Below are positions 8,141-17,708 of a stretch of 64,000 nucleotides of DNA, in pieces. The notes below the pieces were generated by a model. It ran no database searches and was not told where the DNA came from. It saw nothing but the letters and a program-made list of their open reading frames with translations. Each line of letters starts with the position of its first letter. The first letter of the stretch is position 1. The translations under genes and the position numbers were made by a program. The DNA comes from Solibacillus sp045640265 (GTDB taxonomy: Bacteria; Bacillota; Bacilli; Bacillales_A; Planococcaceae). The DNA lies in contig JAZUES010000123.1 in the NCBI GenBank assembly GCA_045640265.1, positions 1-64,000 on the forward strand, in the 5' to 3' direction.

Positions 8141-9142
8141 TTACTTCATACTACTTTCTTGTACGCTCGCAGCAACTTCCATTAACTCTTCTCTAGACAA
8201 GGTCGTTGATGCAACAAAAAAGGACATACCATCTTGATCCCATTGAATAGAATGATTTGTTAATGCACCAATCGTGAAACCTAAATCTGCGGGGTCACCT
8301 GGTGAAAAAACAGGTAATGTCATTTCATCGTACGTAATCGGTTGCTGCATAAACGTAAATGGTTTTTCACCCTCATACGTTAAAATCACGCGGTTCTTAC
8401 CATTTTCTTGTACTTCAAATTCATCTGTTAGCTTTGTATGCGCCCAGTCAATCGTAGGGTAGAATGTTTTAAACTCTGTGTTTTCGATATCGGCACTTGT
8501 TGTTTTCTTTTCTTCATCATCTGAAAATTTTTCTACAGCATATTCTGTTGCCTTATGTTGAACGCCTAATTTAATTTCTTTAAAGGTAATAATAATTTGT
8601 TCAGTAAGAGATTCGTCAAGTACACTCACTTTTGTTGGCAGCATCGTTTTTTTATTAATAGCAATTTGTTGTACTGGTAACGCTGTTCTTTCTACATTAC
8701 GCGTTGCTAATTCAAATAGATAGTTTTCTTCATCTTCTGACATGACAGCTGCATTATCTGCTAATAAGTCTTCTGCTAAAGCGCCAATTAAATACGCTTG
8801 GCTATTTTGTTTTGGCCAGTCACTTTGGAATTTATGCGTTTTTCTTAATGCTGGTGTGACAACAAATACCCCTTCTTCATTGCGAACAATCATTTGTTTC
8901 TCTTCATCGCCTTGTGTGTTAACTGTAACACGATAAAAATCAGGCTTTGTATGCCATACATTGACGTCATACATTCGTGGTTCTGTACCTGTTCGAACTT
9001 CCATCGTTGCACTTAGTTCATAGCCCTTCGCTTCACTCCACTTTTCACTTACTTCCTGAACAACTTCTTTTTGTGTGGCCTTTCCGCAAGCAACTAACAA
9101 TAAGCAACAAGCTACTACTACAATCAGCATTCGGATTTTCAA
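8141..9142 (-). CDS. ydcC: LolA-like sporulation-type lipoprotein YdcC
   Basis: A 333-residue lipoprotein. A signal peptide ends in a lipobox (LLVAC, Cys19), so it should be anchored outside the cytoplasmic membrane. The body resembles the LolA/GerS-like fold, which binds hydrophobic ligands; B. subtilis YdcC is expressed during sporulation, but its role is not settled. Position between acpS and alr is conserved. The function cannot be fixed from sequence. Confidence 0.85.
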   Translation of the reverse strand: MKIRMLIVVVACCLLLVACGKATQKEVVQEVSEKWSEAKGYELSATMEVRTGTEPRMYDVNVWHTKPDFYRVTVNTQGDEEKQMIVRNEEGVFVVTPALRKTHKFQSDWPKQNSQAYLIGALAEDLLADNAAVMSEDEENYLFELATRNVERTALPVQQIAINKKTMLPTKVSVLDESLTEQIIITFKEIKLGVQHKATEYAVEKFSDDEEKKTTSADIENTEFKTFYPTIDWAHTKLTDEFEVQENGKNRVILTYEGEKPFTFMQQPITYDEMTLPVFSPGDPADLGFTIGALTNHSIQWDQDGMSFFVASTTLSREELMEVAASVQESSMK

Positions 9143-9208
9143 TGTTTCATCCTTTCTTTTTGTCCAATCAGATAAAATAACATATGAAAAACTTTCGACA
9201 TGTATGTA

Positions 9209-9562
9209 TTAGCTCATTAAGATTACTTGTGCAGCTGCCGTAATACGTGTGTGTGTAATCGAAATAAAACCATTTACAAGTGTTCCATCAAAATAAAGAA
9301 TAGGTTTTCCACCTTCATCTTTTAAAATTTCAATTTGATGCAACTCACAACCTTTTCCAATGCCCGTACCGTTTGCCTTTGAATACGCTTCTTTTGCAGC
9401 AAAACGTCCTGCTAAAAATTCCACCTTTCTTGACTCTGAAAGTGTTTCAAAAATAGCGAGCTCGCGTTTCGTTAAAATTCTTTGCTGAAATGTTTCTGAT
9501 CGCTTTATCATTTTTTCTATTCGATCTAATTCGACTAAATCTAGTCCGATTCCTTTAATCAT
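9209..9562 (-). CDS. acpS: Holo-[acyl-carrier-protein] synthase
   Basis: A 117-residue AcpS that moves phosphopantetheine from CoA to acyl carrier protein. It shows the metal-binding GIGLDLVELDRI at the N terminus and the signature FLAGRFAAKEAYSKA near residues 49-63, with ISITHTR near the end. ATG at 9560-9562 has a perfect AAGGAGG. It is divergent from the rhomboid gene and heads the acpS-ydcC-alr run. Confidence 0.96.
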   Translation of the reverse strand: MIKGIGLDLVELDRIEKMIKRSETFQQRILTKRELAIFETLSESRKVEFLAGRFAAKEAYSKANGTGIGKGCELHQIEILKDEGGKPILYFDGTLVNGFISITHTRITAAAQVILMS

Positions 9563-9656
9563 TTAGAGGCTCCTCCTTCCAATTGACTGTTATTCCAATG
9601 TATAATTAATAATAAATAGTGTTATATAGTTATATAAGACTTAATTGAGGTGAAAT

Positions 9657-10280
9657 ATGTTCATTCGTAGAGAAAATTTTAAACAATACATTACGTTATA
9701 TCCAGTAGTATCGTCAATTATTGCGCTCAATCTTATTATTTACTTACTCACATTGATTCCTGGTTTTGGAGAAGAACTTATTTATGCTGGTATGAGTGTA
9801 AATGCATTAATCGCTGCTGGTGAATGGTGGCGTATTATTACATCGATGTTTATTCATGCTGGATTTACACATGTGCTCTTTAATATGTTTTCCCTTTTTT
9901 TATTTGGACCTGAACTCGAAAAAATCGCAGGGAAAATGCGATTTTTAACGATTTACTTTTTAGCGGGGATCTTCGGAGAGGCAGCAACCTATCTGACACA
10001 AGATCCTTACTATGCAAGTGTTGGGGCCAGTGGTGCAATTTACGGTATTTTTGGTGCATTTGCTGCACTTGTTTACTATACACGTAACTTATTCCCACAG
10101 CTAAAACAAATTATCTTACCTTTAATCGTCATTAGTGTCATTATGTCCTTTGTCACACCAAATATTAATATTGCCGCGCACTTAGGTGGTCTCGTAGCAG
10201 GCTTTGTTTTAGGTATTGTTTATTTTAATCCCAAAAATATGCTGCGTTGGCGTAAAAAACAAATTAAACGTGTAAAATAA
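9657..10280 (+). CDS. Rhomboid-family intramembrane serine protease
   Basis: A 207-residue integral membrane protein with six predicted helices. Catalytic dyad Ser125 (GASGAIYG) and His175 (AAHLGG), with His72 and Asn76 (THVLFN) of the oxyanion region also present. It corresponds in position to B. subtilis ydcA. Rhomboids cut single-pass membrane proteins; the substrate is unknown. ATG at 9657 follows GAGGTG. It is the only rightward gene in this block. Confidence 0.92.
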   Translation: MFIRRENFKQYITLYPVVSSIIALNLIIYLLTLIPGFGEELIYAGMSVNALIAAGEWWRIITSMFIHAGFTHVLFNMFSLFLFGPELEKIAGKMRFLTIYFLAGIFGEAATYLTQDPYYASVGASGAIYGIFGAFAALVYYTRNLFPQLKQIILPLIVISVIMSFVTPNINIAAHLGGLVAGFVLGIVYFNPKNMLRWRKKQIKRVK

Positions 10281-10282
10281 TG

Positions 10283-10318
10283 AAAGGACGGCTCTCATCA
10301 TTTGAGAGCGGTCCTTTT
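10283..10318. terminator. Bidirectional terminator between rhomboid gene and ydbT
   Basis: A 15-bp inverted repeat with one mismatch (AAAGGACGGCTCTCA with TGAGAGCGGTCCTTT), flanked by A and T runs. It serves the two convergent genes. Confidence 0.85.
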
Positions 10319-11789
10319 ATTGTTCATACCAATTAAAAATTTTTTCAACTTCTTGTTGATCAATATGACGGACTGTCGCAGAAGCACCCATCATACCAGA
10401 CATGACCACGATTTTCGCAGAACCAATTTGTTTTCGCTTTTGAAAATAGGTTTGGCTTCCTTTTGTTACTTGAATCCGATTTTTCATCGCAAAAAATGTA
10501 ACACGACTGATGGAACGCGATACAATGGTTAACTGTTGACCATTCATCGAATAACCGGTCGTTTTAAACTGCCATTTGCCTAGCAATAAAATTAAAAATA
10601 CTAGTAAGAGTGACAGTAGCCCATACGGATAAAAGAAATAAGATACAGCTGTAATCGTTGGGACTAACCATAGAAAATCAATACGATAGAAAAAAGATTG
10701 TGCCTTTTTTGGTGGTCGTACTACAGGTGCCATCGTAAATTCATAATCTAGGAAAAGGGTGCTTAACGGCTGTATGGCTTCTTTTTTTGAAATAAGTGGG
10801 AACAAAATAATTTTTTTGTCTGTTTCTCCACTAAAACTCCCCCCCGCACTTTCTACCGTGACTGATGCTAAACCGAATAATTGTTGCAAAGGATTTTCGA
10901 CAATTTTTATTGCCTGCACACGATGTAGCGGAATCGTCACACGCTTTTTTTCAATTAACCCCCGTGTAATAATAAGACGATCTTGCTCCTTCGTTACAGT
11001 AAAATTATAATAATTTAAAAATGTAATTCCTACCGAAATAGTCCACGTTAACAGGAGCGCCATGGCAATTAAAACTGCGACTACAATAAAGCTATATTTC
11101 AATATAAATGCCATTTCATCATATATAAGATCAAATGGAATAAACTCTGCAAATTGCGAACCCACGGCAAATACCCCCGCTAATACAACGCCAACCCCAC
11201 TTGAAGTTGTCGCTAGTAATAATAATTCAGGAATTTTCATTTTATGAATAATTGTAGAGGACACTTCCACTGTATTTTGCATTTGTGAATCATCTTCTAC
11301 TACTTCTTCTTGTCGTTTCGCTCGCTTCATTTGAATTTCAATTTCAGCAGCTGCTTCTCTTGTTACAGCTGTCAGTTCTGCTTCAGGTTTTCCACTTTTG
11401 CTACCTGCTGTTTCAATTTGCACTTGAACTAACTTGAAGAAACGATGGAAAATCCCTTCTTTATAATTCAGATTTTGAATTCTATCAAATGGAATGAATC
11501 GCTTCTTTTTTACAAACAGACCATATTCTACACGGATTTCACTATCTTCAAACCAATACGTAAAGGTTATCCATTTAATTAAACCACTGACCATGGTCCA
11601 AAATACCACAATCACTAGAATGAATAGCGGAACCATCTCGCTAAAAAAATTTTCATCTTTATAATCAAAGTTCAAATTAAAGCCATTTGCTACTAATATA
11701 ATAATGATTGGAAAAAGCAGATCCTTTAACGCCTTGATTACGTTAATAATTGCGGTAACCGGATGAAGTTTCCTTTTTTCATTAGACAT
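10317..11789 (-). CDS. ydbT: PH-domain membrane protein YdbT
   Basis: A 490-residue membrane protein with repeated bacterial PH-2 (DUF304) units. Each pairs a two-helix membrane hairpin with a segment such as IPFDRIQNLNY or IPLHRVQAIKI. It overlaps ydbS by 8 nt and both match the B. subtilis ydbS-ydbT pair. In B. subtilis this pair has been tied to resistance to some bacteriocin-like peptides; the mechanism is not visible here. Confidence 0.88.
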   Translation of the reverse strand: MSNEKRKLHPVTAIINVIKALKDLLFPIIIILVANGFNLNFDYKDENFFSEMVPLFILVIVVFWTMVSGLIKWITFTYWFEDSEIRVEYGLFVKKKRFIPFDRIQNLNYKEGIFHRFFKLVQVQIETAGSKSGKPEAELTAVTREAAAEIEIQMKRAKRQEEVVEDDSQMQNTVEVSSTIIHKMKIPELLLLATTSSGVGVVLAGVFAVGSQFAEFIPFDLIYDEMAFILKYSFIVVAVLIAMALLLTWTISVGITFLNYYNFTVTKEQDRLIITRGLIEKKRVTIPLHRVQAIKIVENPLQQLFGLASVTVESAGGSFSGETDKKIILFPLISKKEAIQPLSTLFLDYEFTMAPVVRPPKKAQSFFYRIDFLWLVPTITAVSYFFYPYGLLSLLLVFLILLLGKWQFKTTGYSMNGQQLTIVSRSISRVTFFAMKNRIQVTKGSQTYFQKRKQIGSAKIVVMSGMMGASATVRHIDQQEVEKIFNWYEQ

Positions 11790-12261
11790 CTTCTTCTGCC
11801 ACCCTTGCTAGTTCCGAAATTTTCATCCTTAACATATCTGCCTCTTCAAGCTCTAGCATCGGAATCGTATGTACGGTTGCAGCTGAAGAAATGGAGATAT
11901 TCGCTACATTGTATTTTTTTAATATTGGACCCTGTTCTGTATCTACATGTTGAACACGTACCATCGGAATAAGTGTACGTGTCACGACGAATAAACCACT
12001 TTGAATCTCAATTTCTTGCTCACGTACTTCATAACGCCAAATTCGCCAACGAACACTTGGGAAAATAACAATTGAACAAATAACAGAAAGGATAACTATG
12101 CCAACTGAAACCCACATAATCCATTCTGGCCAATCGAATTTTTTCGTTAAAAAAATTATGCCCGCTGTAACAATGGCTAAAATAATGGTCTGAATAATTC
12201 CGTATAAACGCCAAACAATTTTTGCTTTTTTCGGTAACTGATAATTTGGTTGCTTCCTCAT
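11782..12261 (-). CDS. ydbS: PH-domain membrane protein YdbS
   Basis: A 159-residue protein, the same length as B. subtilis YdbS. Two membrane helices near residues 25-70 are followed by one PH-2 domain (TLIPMVRVQHVDTEQGPI). A GTG at 12268-12270 extends the frame, but ATG at 12259-12261 is preceded by AGAGGTGG at good distance and gives the family length. It is coupled to ydbT by overlap. Confidence 0.87.
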   Translation of the reverse strand: MRKQPNYQLPKKAKIVWRLYGIIQTIILAIVTAGIIFLTKKFDWPEWIMWVSVGIVILSVICSIVIFPSVRWRIWRYEVREQEIEIQSGLFVVTRTLIPMVRVQHVDTEQGPILKKYNVANISISSAATVHTIPMLELEEADMLRMKISELARVAEEDV

Positions 12262-12337
12262 ACATCCCACCTCTTTCTTCTCTTATCGTATACGATTGGA
12301 AGGCTATTTTGTTTCATTTTCTCTATTTTTATAAAAA

Positions 12338-12367
12338 AAAATTTCGCGACAAATAGCGCGAAATTTT
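12338..12367 (-). terminator. Second terminator-like hairpin after cshA
   Basis: An 11-bp perfect inverted repeat (AAAATTTCGCG with CGCGAAATTTT, 8-nt loop) with a U run on the minus strand. It lies about 70 bp beyond the first cshA terminator and before ydbS. Confidence 0.55.
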
Positions 12368-12405
12368 ATTTTCTCTTGTACGGGGCTTTCTTATCACTAA
12401 AAAAA

Positions 12406-12431
12406 CACCAACGAAGAATTCTTCGTTGGTG
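12406..12431 (-). terminator. Terminator of cshA
   Basis: A 26-bp perfect palindrome (CACCAACGAAGAA and its complement) followed on the minus strand by seven U (12399-12405), 14 nt after the cshA stop. Confidence 0.8.
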
Positions 12432-12444
12432 CTTCAATTGGATA

Positions 12445-14010
12445 TTAGTCTTCGCGACGAGGACGAGGACGACGGTCACGACTTGGAGTTGCGCTTCCAC
12501 CTTCGCGACGAGCACCACCTTCACGGCGACCTCCATCACGACGTTCTCCACCACGGCTTGCGCCTTCACGACGACGTTCTCCGCCACCATTTCCACCACT
12601 ACTACGACGGTCACCACTGCGACCTCCGCGACCACGATCATTACCACCACGACCACGGCCACCACCGCCACCGCCGCCTGAACGACGCATTGGAAGTGGA
12701 CGTTCTTCAGATAATGATACTGGTGTAGCATCAGGTTCTTTAGTAATTGATTTTAATGCTGCAGCGACTAAATCTAACGCTTCGTTATTTTCTAATAACT
12801 GAGCTGCTAATTCACGATAGCTACCTAAATCATTGTTTTGTACTAATTTCACTAACGCTTGCATTGCATCTTCTTGTAAACCAACTAACGCTTCATCAGA
12901 TGTTGGTGGACGTAAAGGAGTCATACGTTTTTTCGTAGTTTCTTCTACGATACGTAAGTAACCCATTTCACGAGGTGTTACGAATGTTACAGCAACACCT
13001 GATTTACCAGCACGACCTGTACGACCGATACGGTGAACGTAAGATTCAGGGTCTTGTGGAATATCAAAGTTGTAAACATGTGTTACACCTGAGATATCTA
13101 AACCACGAGCAGCTACGTCTGTTGCAATTAGGATGTCAATTTTACCTTCTTTGAATTGACGTAATACAGAAATACGTTTTGCTTGAGATAAATCACCATG
13201 GATACCTTCAGCTATAAAACCACGTAAACCTAAAGCTTGAGAAAGCTCATCAACACGGCGTTTTGTACGGCCGAAGATGATTGCTAATTCTGGTTTTTGA
13301 GAGTCTAATAAACGAGATAACGCTTCGAATTTTTCACGTTCAGTTGCTTTCACGAAGAATTGCTCAATGTTTTCCATTGTTAATTCTTTCGCTTTAATTT
13401 TAACGATTTCTGGGTTTCTCATAAATGTTTCAGCAATTTTACGGATTGCTGGAGGCATTGTAGCAGAGAATAATAATGTTTGGCGAGTTGATGGCACGTT
13501 TTCTAAAATCGCGTTAATGTCATCAATGAAGCCCATGTTTAACATTTCATCTGCTTCGTCTAATACTAAAGTTTGAACTTCTTCTAATTTTAATGTACGA
13601 CGGTTAATATGGTCTTGGATACGACCTGGTGTACCAACAATAATTTGTGGATTGTTTTTAAGAGCACGGATTTGACGACCGATTTCTTGACCACCATAAA
13701 CTGATAATAATTTTACACGTTTGTCATAGCCTAATTTATAAAGTTCTTCTGAAACTTGGATTGCTAATTCACGAGTTGGGGCAATTACTAAAGCTTGGAT
13801 ATTTGGGTTTTTTGGATCGATTTTCTCGATTAAAGGAATACCAAATGCAGCTGTTTTACCTGTACCAGTTTGCGCTTGACCTAATACATCACGGCCATCC
13901 ATTGCAAACTTAACTGTACCTTCTTGGATTGGTGTTACTTCTTCAAATCCCATACGTTTAATTGAACGTAATGTAGATTCACTAATATTTAATTCTGAAA
14001 AATTTGTCAA
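12445..14010 (-). CDS. cshA: DEAD-box RNA helicase CshA with RGG-rich tail
   Basis: A 521-residue helicase with motif I AQTGTGKT (residues 46-53), PTRELA, motif II DEAD, SAT and HRIGRTGRAG. It is clearly CshA, which takes part in RNA decay and cold-adapted ribosome assembly. About 80 C-terminal residues form a low-complexity arginine/glycine tail with many RGG and RRE units. The open frame reaches 14046, but TTG at 14008-14010 lies 10 nt from AAGGAG and gives MTNFSELNIS, matching the family. The leader is long and holds hairpins. Confidence 0.94.
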   Translation of the reverse strand: MTNFSELNISESTLRSIKRMGFEEVTPIQEGTVKFAMDGRDVLGQAQTGTGKTAAFGIPLIEKIDPKNPNIQALVIAPTRELAIQVSEELYKLGYDKRVKLLSVYGGQEIGRQIRALKNNPQIIVGTPGRIQDHINRRTLKLEEVQTLVLDEADEMLNMGFIDDINAILENVPSTRQTLLFSATMPPAIRKIAETFMRNPEIVKIKAKELTMENIEQFFVKATEREKFEALSRLLDSQKPELAIIFGRTKRRVDELSQALGLRGFIAEGIHGDLSQAKRISVLRQFKEGKIDILIATDVAARGLDISGVTHVYNFDIPQDPESYVHRIGRTGRAGKSGVAVTFVTPREMGYLRIVEETTKKRMTPLRPPTSDEALVGLQEDAMQALVKLVQNNDLGSYRELAAQLLENNEALDLVAAALKSITKEPDATPVSLSEERPLPMRRSGGGGGGGRGRGGNDRGRGGRSGDRRSSGGNGGGERRREGASRGGERRDGGRREGGARREGGSATPSRDRRPRPRRED

Positions 14011-14046
14011 ACTCTTCAATCTCCTTTTTTCCTTATAAGTTGACAA

Positions 14047-14373
14047 ATGGTTACATTTTCAGATGAAATGGCGGCAAATTTCGAGCCATTGTATATGGAA
14101 CGTTTCCGTTACTTAAAAAATTATCTCTGCTGCATCTTTTGCAGAGTCTCTTATATGAAAAGGAAAGCCCGGTCATTGCCGAGCGGTTCAATTCTATAGT
14201 TTCTTAATTGTTATGCTTGTTCAAAAATAGAATAAAACCGTTATCAAAAAAAAGCACTCTTCATCAAAATTGTCTGAAGAGCCTTCGCACAAAATGTATC
14301 CATTGCTTTCACTAGTCTAACACGGGTTGTAACGGTATGCAATGATAATGCTTGTATGAAATCTTCAGACATT
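14047..14373. other. Gene-free stretch: cshA leader and esterase terminator
   Basis: About 330 bp without a gene. Read leftward it holds the esterase terminator (14246-14281), a GCTCGG/CCGGGC hairpin near 14167-14184 followed by a U-rich stretch, and a CTCTGC/GCAGAG hairpin near 14125-14147 followed by six U. The last two could act in the cshA 5' leader; I cannot place a convincing promoter. Confidence 0.45.
14246..14281 (-). terminator. Terminator of the esterase gene
   Basis: CTCTTCA pairs with TGAAGAG (14257-14263 with 14275-14281) and is followed on the minus strand by TGC and eight U. Confidence 0.75.
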
Positions 14374-15072
14374 TCATTCATTCCTTAAAAATTGATACAC
14401 TTCATCGAACCATTGTTCACTGTCATCGCTATAACAAATATGATGCTTCCCACATTTCGAAATATACATATATTTTTCTTTTGACTCAATTTGATCGAAT
14501 AAAAATTGTCCTGTAGTGCTTGGAACAATGCCATCCAACAAGCCTTGAACGATGTATGTTGGGCAATTAACATTTGAAATATATGGCTCTATTTTTTGAA
14601 CAACCTTCATAAATTCAATGGTTGCACTTAGTGGTACATTTTTAAATTTAATTTTATAGCGTGCAAATAATTCATTGTCTTGCAAATTTTTATCTATCGC
14701 ATCTTGCGCCATGAAACGAATATCTTTCACTAATTGTTTCGGGCTTACATATTTTGCTGCAGCACTTAGTAATACGAGCTTTTTTACTTTATAACGAATC
14801 GCTAAATACATGGCAATCACGCCACCCATCGAAAAACCAACGACAATCACTTCATCCACTTGCTTTGCGAGTTTACGATAAGCAATTTCCGCTTCCATCA
14901 TCCAATGCTCTGCTTTATAACCCTTCATTGATAAATGTTCCGCTTCTCCATGACCAGAAAATGTTGGGATGGAGAGGGTCCAATCTATCCGTGCTTTTAT
15001 ATAATCTGCGAATGGCTGCACCTCATAAGGTCCTCCAGAAAATCCATGTAGAAAGAGTACGCCCGTTTTCAA
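14374..15072 (-). CDS. Alpha/beta hydrolase (carboxylesterase/lipase type)
   Basis: About 232 residues of an alpha/beta hydrolase. It shows the oxyanion segment FLHGFSGGPYE, nucleophile elbow GFSMGG, an acid in the GLLDGIVP region and a C-terminal histidine (GKHHI). This fits esterases acting on short acyl esters or monoglycerides; the substrate is unknown. The frame is open to 15147 but has no ribosome site there. TTG at 15070-15072 gives MKTGVLFLHGF, the usual family start, with GGGTGA just upstream. It lies between murF and cshA. Confidence 0.75.
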   Translation of the reverse strand: MKTGVLFLHGFSGGPYEVQPFADYIKARIDWTLSIPTFSGHGEAEHLSMKGYKAEHWMMEAEIAYRKLAKQVDEVIVVGFSMGGVIAMYLAIRYKVKKLVLLSAAAKYVSPKQLVKDIRFMAQDAIDKNLQDNELFARYKIKFKNVPLSATIEFMKVVQKIEPYISNVNCPTYIVQGLLDGIVPSTTGQFLFDQIESKEKYMYISKCGKHHICYSDDSEQWFDEVYQFLRNE

Positions 15073-15157
15073 AGAATCACCCATTTCATAGGATATAAAA
15101 AGAAAAATTCCCCTTATTGTCCATTTTACTTGATAGCCATTCGACAATAAAAGAAAA

Positions 15158-15193
15158 AGGCATCAAGCCAGCTTTACGCTAACTTGATCCCCT
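15158..15193 (-). terminator. Terminator overlapping the end of murF
   Basis: ATCAAG and CTTGAT arms with an inner AGC/GCT pair surround the murF stop and are followed on the minus strand by TTTTTCTTTT. Confidence 0.6.
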
Positions 15194-16544
15194 TAATCAC
15201 TGTTTCTAATTTCATACCGCGTGAACCTTTTACTAATAAAATTGTTTGCGCAGATGCATCGTTTTCAATTTTTTCAAGAATGGGTGCATAATCTTGTTCT
15301 GAATAAACAAGTTTTGTAGCAGCCATTTTTGCTTGTAATTTATTATATAGCCATTTCATACGTGGGCCGTATAAGCAAACCGTATCAATTTTTTGTTCAT
15401 CGATATGCGCTGCTATTTCTTCGTGGAAACGCTGTTCGTCATCACCAAGCTCTAACATGTCGCCAAGTACTAGCCATTTTTCAGGGCGAATCGTAGTTTG
15501 CTGGACAAAATGAATCGCTGCACGCATCGAAGTTGGGGCCGCATTATACGCATCGTTTATAAATAATAAATCACCGACAGGAATGAGTTGCATACGCATA
15601 TCTGTTAACACAACTTGTTTTAAAGCTGTGCGAATTTGCTCATCCGTTAAGCCGATTGCTTTACTTACAAGCAACGTATTCAACGTATTTTTCACTTGGT
15701 GTTCACCTAATACTGAAATGAAAAAGTCTCCTTCGATTTCTCCTTCAACATGGAAGCTACTTCCTTGTTCAGTGGCAACAATATTTGACGCAATTAAATT
15801 TTGTCCTGGTGTAAAACCAAATGACTGTGTTTTTAAGTTTGGTGTCTTCGCAACTAAGTTTTGAAGTAATGGTTCATCTCCATCGAAGAAAAGAATGCCT
15901 TCTTTTGATAAACCTTGAATAATTTCGAATTTTGCCTTTGCAATGCCTTCACGAGAACCTAAATCTTGCATATGTGCCTCACCAATATTAGTAATGATGG
16001 CATAATGTGGTCGAGCTAACTTCGTTAAAAATTCAATTTCACCAAAACCACTCATGCCCATTTCAAGCACAGAAATTTCAGTATCCTCATCCAACTGCAA
16101 AATCGTAATCGGTAAACCTAACTGATTATTAAAGTTTCCCATTGTTTTTTGCACTTTAAAATAAGGACTTAACGTACCTGCTAAAATATCTTTTGATGAC
16201 GTTTTACCATTTGAACCCGTTACGCCGATAAACGTTGCTTTATGTTCATTACGATAAGCAATCGCCATTTTTTGAAGAGCTTGTTCTGGGTCATCGATAA
16301 AAATAAGTGGAAGATGTTCAGGTGGATTTGGTTCATCCTTCATCCATAAAGAAGCAGCTGCCCCTTTTTCAAAAGCTTGCTCTACAAAGCGGTGACCGTT
16401 TACCGCTTCCCCTCGGAATGGGATGAACAGGTCACCATGTTTAATTGTACGTGTATCAATTGAAATACCAGTTACAACAGTATCCTCAAATTTTTGGTTT
16501 TCAATTTGCAACCATGTTGCTAATTGTTTTAAATTCTTTTTCAC
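15174..16544 (-). CDS. murF: UDP-MurNAc-tripeptide:D-Ala-D-Ala ligase MurF
   Basis: A 456-residue Mur ligase with the ATP loop GVTGSNGKT (residues 107-115), N-terminal UDP-substrate domain (SIDTRTIKHGDLFIPFRG) and C-terminal Rossmann domain (VLGDMLELG, VKGSRGMKLE). It adds D-Ala-D-Ala to the peptidoglycan precursor in the cytoplasm. ddl, which makes that dipeptide, is 12 nt upstream in the same operon, and alr is nearby. Confidence 0.97.
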   Translation of the reverse strand: MKKNLKQLATWLQIENQKFEDTVVTGISIDTRTIKHGDLFIPFRGEAVNGHRFVEQAFEKGAAASLWMKDEPNPPEHLPLIFIDDPEQALQKMAIAYRNEHKATFIGVTGSNGKTSSKDILAGTLSPYFKVQKTMGNFNNQLGLPITILQLDEDTEISVLEMGMSGFGEIEFLTKLARPHYAIITNIGEAHMQDLGSREGIAKAKFEIIQGLSKEGILFFDGDEPLLQNLVAKTPNLKTQSFGFTPGQNLIASNIVATEQGSSFHVEGEIEGDFFISVLGEHQVKNTLNTLLVSKAIGLTDEQIRTALKQVVLTDMRMQLIPVGDLLFINDAYNAAPTSMRAAIHFVQQTTIRPEKWLVLGDMLELGDDEQRFHEEIAAHIDEQKIDTVCLYGPRMKWLYNKLQAKMAATKLVYSEQDYAPILEKIENDASAQTILLVKGSRGMKLETVIKGIKLA

Positions 16545-16556
16545 TTTTTATCCCAC

Positions 16557-17630
16557 TCAATCTTTATTGTATTGAAGCTTTTGTTTTTCCGCATGGCGTT
16601 CAACAGCTAAGCTTAATAATTTTTTAATTAATTGTGGATACGGTAAATTTGTATGCTGCCATAATAATGGGTACATACTTACGGGTGTAAATCCTGGCAT
16701 TGTGTTTACTTCATTGATGTAAATTTCATTGCTTGCTGTTACAAAGAAGTCCGCTCGTACTAAACCTGCACCATCAATAGCTTTAAACGCTTTTTTCGCC
16801 ATATCAACTAAGTCAGCGTAAACTTGTTCTGGAAGTTCGACTGGAATAATTAACGCTGTGGAGCCGTCTTTATATTTTGATTCATAATCGTAAAACTCTG
16901 TCATTGGTTTGATTTCACCGGCAACTGACACTTTTGGATCGTCATTTCCAAGTACACCAAGTTCGATTTCACGTGCAATAATGCCTTGTTCTACAACGAT
17001 TTTACGGTCATATTGAAGCGCGAATTGTACTGCTTTTTCAAGTTCTGCCGCATTCGATGCTTTACTAATTCCAACGCTTGAGCCTAAGTTTGCAGGTTTT
17101 ATGAACATTGGATAGCCTAATGTTTCTTCACATTGTTTTGTTAATTGTGCTGCATTTTTTTCCCATTCACTGCGAATGAAATATGCGTAAGGGACTTGTG
17201 GTAAGCCTGCCATTTCAAAAAGTTGTTTCATGACTACTTTATCCATACCGGCAGCTGAACCAATAACACCGTTTCCAACGTACGGTACATTTAACACTTC
17301 TAAAAAGCCTTGAACGGTTCCATCTTCACCATTTGTACCATGTAATAACGGGAAAATCACATCAAACGGACTGTTCATATGTGCTTCAATAAATTGAGTT
17401 ATATTATTTTCAGTTTGAGCTGAAGTAGATTCAAATTGTAATTGTTCAATTGATTGCGCCGCTTCTGTTAACTGAGGTCCAACGCGCCACTCACCGTCTA
17501 ACGTAATAAAGATCGGCGTTACATCATAGTCATTAAAATCTAAAGCTTGCGTTACTGCCTTTGCAGTAGAAAGCGATACTTCATGCTCCGCAGACTTTCC
17601 TCCATATAATAAACCGATTCTTTTTTTCAT
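16557..17630 (-). CDS. ddl: D-alanine--D-alanine ligase
   Basis: A 357-residue ATP-grasp enzyme joining two D-alanines. Visible are the N-terminal GGKSAEHEVS, the ATP-grasp core KPANLGSSVGISK, and the metal-binding region EIYINEVNTMPGFT. ATG at 17628-17630 lies 6 nt after GGAGGTC (17637-17643). The frame extends further to 17645, but that start would place the ribosome site inside the gene. It is first in the ddl-murF operon. Confidence 0.97.
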   Translation of the reverse strand: MKKRIGLLYGGKSAEHEVSLSTAKAVTQALDFNDYDVTPIFITLDGEWRVGPQLTEAAQSIEQLQFESTSAQTENNITQFIEAHMNSPFDVIFPLLHGTNGEDGTVQGFLEVLNVPYVGNGVIGSAAGMDKVVMKQLFEMAGLPQVPYAYFIRSEWEKNAAQLTKQCEETLGYPMFIKPANLGSSVGISKASNAAELEKAVQFALQYDRKIVVEQGIIAREIELGVLGNDDPKVSVAGEIKPMTEFYDYESKYKDGSTALIIPVELPEQVYADLVDMAKKAFKAIDGAGLVRADFFVTASNEIYINEVNTMPGFTPVSMYPLLWQHTNLPYPQLIKKLLSLAVERHAEKQKLQYNKD

Positions 17631-17708
17631 TTTTTTGACCTCCATTTTTTCACTTTACTTAGTGTATCATGAATACCTGCTTCACTAAAATTGTATCCAT
17701 TTCCGTTA

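Noticed and set aside
12250..12731. Long open frames on both strands over the cshA tail, rich in Thr, His/Asp or Val
   Set aside because: They are low-complexity shadows of the repetitive RGG-coding DNA, with no ribosome site.
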